Assembly (NCBI RefSeq): GCF_038022665.1
Contig: NZ_CP150629.1
Coordinates: 2,338,480-2,402,479 of the forward strand
Direction of reading: 5' to 3'
DNA length: 64,000 bases
Origin: Methanolobus sp. WCC4
GTDB lineage: Archaea > Halobacteriota > Methanosarcinia > Methanosarcinales > Methanosarcinaceae
The notes below the pieces were generated by a model. It made no database searches and was not told the origin of the DNA. It saw only the letters and a list, made by a program, of their open reading frames with translations. Shown here in pieces: positions 63,722 through 64,000 of this stretch (positions are counted from its first letter, which is position 1; each line of letters opens with the position of its first letter). Both the position numbers and the translations under genes were made by a program.

Positions 63722-64000
63722 GTGAATTACAGGAAATTAAGTATCTTTATGGGGAAAAAAGCCCTCAAATTAGTTTTCCTTTTAATTGTTGTTTGTATTG
63801 CCAGCTTCTGGATCGTAGAACAATCTCCCATTGACCCGGTCAGGGCATATATAGGGGAAATGAGCATCCAGCCGGAACAAAAGGCAAAGCTGGAAGAATA
63901 TTGGGGAGTAAATACTCCTGCACACGAAAAATTCCTGAACTGGGCTGAAAATCTACTCAAAGGAGATCTTGGCACTTCACTGATATACAGAATGCCTGTG
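63722..64000 (+). CDS. ABC transporter permease, N-terminal part (NikB/DppB-like)
   Basis: The first 93 codons of a permease that leaves the window on the right. It begins at GTG 63722 with GGAGGT (63709-63714) seven bases upstream. After a basic start (MNYRKLSIFMGKKALK), a membrane helix (LVFLLIVVCIASFWIV) is followed by SPIDPVRAYIGE and an extracytoplasmic helix with YWGVNTPAHEKFLNWAENLLKGDLGTSL, exactly as in the DppB/NikB permeases of family 5 transporters. It follows the binding-protein gene by 143 bases and must belong to the same system; the partner permease and ATPases should lie beyond the right edge. Confidence 0.88.
   Translation, partial: MNYRKLSIFMGKKALKLVFLLIVVCIASFWIVEQSPIDPVRAYIGEMSIQPEQKAKLEEYWGVNTPAHEKFLNWAENLLKGDLGTSLIYRMPV

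Overview
The window is from a methanogenic archaeon of the Methanosarcinales, most likely a methylotrophic relative of Methanolobus or Methanococcoides; I cannot name the species. The evidence is an acetyl-CoA decarbonylase/synthase operon in the Methanosarcina order (cdhA-cdhB-cdhC-cooC-cdhD), a coenzyme B type homocitrate/homoaconitate synthase, a FilR1/Msr-type regulator, a group II chaperonin, diphthine synthase, type II GAPDH, archaeal RibC and RibL, and TATA-box promoters with GGTGATC-type ribosome sites.

Layout. 1-6252 (minus) is the CODH/ACS operon, cut inside cdhD at the left edge. 6632-8709 (plus) holds an AN1 zinc-finger rhomboid protease, an overlapping unknown gene and a NYN-domain protein. 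8717-13904 (minus) holds aksA, an overlapping NAD kinase/IMPase-like pair, GAPDH, a CooT-like nickel protein and a DUF89 phosphatase. 14055-20881 (plus) has two transporters, a lipoprotein, an XRE-CBS regulator and a flavin-biosynthesis group (class V aminotransferase, ribC, ribH, aspC), with ribL facing it. 21607-33697 is a mixed accessory region: a large CHASE4/PAS histidine kinase, cytochrome b5-like protein, msrA, DUF1638, a 59-residue membrane protein, an ABC-ATPase remnant, an acidic repeat lipoprotein, pdaD, a helicase-TPR fusion, a frameshifted membrane protein, FKBP and LysE. 33761-40549 has an FAD/Fe-S/CCG oxidoreductase divergent from a FilR1-type regulator, then an M1 peptidase. 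Two tRNAs follow (CAU; Asn-GUU). 41250-51438 (minus) holds amrS, a three-gene archaeal pilus cluster, a PfkB kinase, two small conserved archaeal proteins, a HerA-like ATPase and dph5. The thermosome gene is at 51638. 53421-54310 holds three tandem copies of a 34-residue membrane micro-gene with strongly conserved promoters. The right end has DUF2119, an S4-methyltransferase, a transposon-like repeat, a HAD hydrolase, a duplicated Cache protein, an Old Yellow Enzyme relative, ccmC and the start of a nickel/peptide-type ABC transporter cut at the right edge.

How the parts fit. Nickel recurs: the CODH/ACS metal clusters, the CooC maturation ATPase, the CooT-like protein and a NikA/NikB-like transporter. 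Flavin synthesis (RibC, RibH, RibL) and NADP metabolism (NAD kinase, IMPase-like enzyme, GAPDH) form two other coherent groups.

The most novel-looking item is the micro-gene array: three near-identical, nearly leaderless 34-codon genes, each with palindromes flanking the TATA box and start codon and a stem-loop over its stop codon. Other items worth pursuing are the soluble tandem Cache protein without an output domain, and a repeated non-coding element bounded by TGTAGAAAA-like inverted ends near 14.7 kb and 56 kb.
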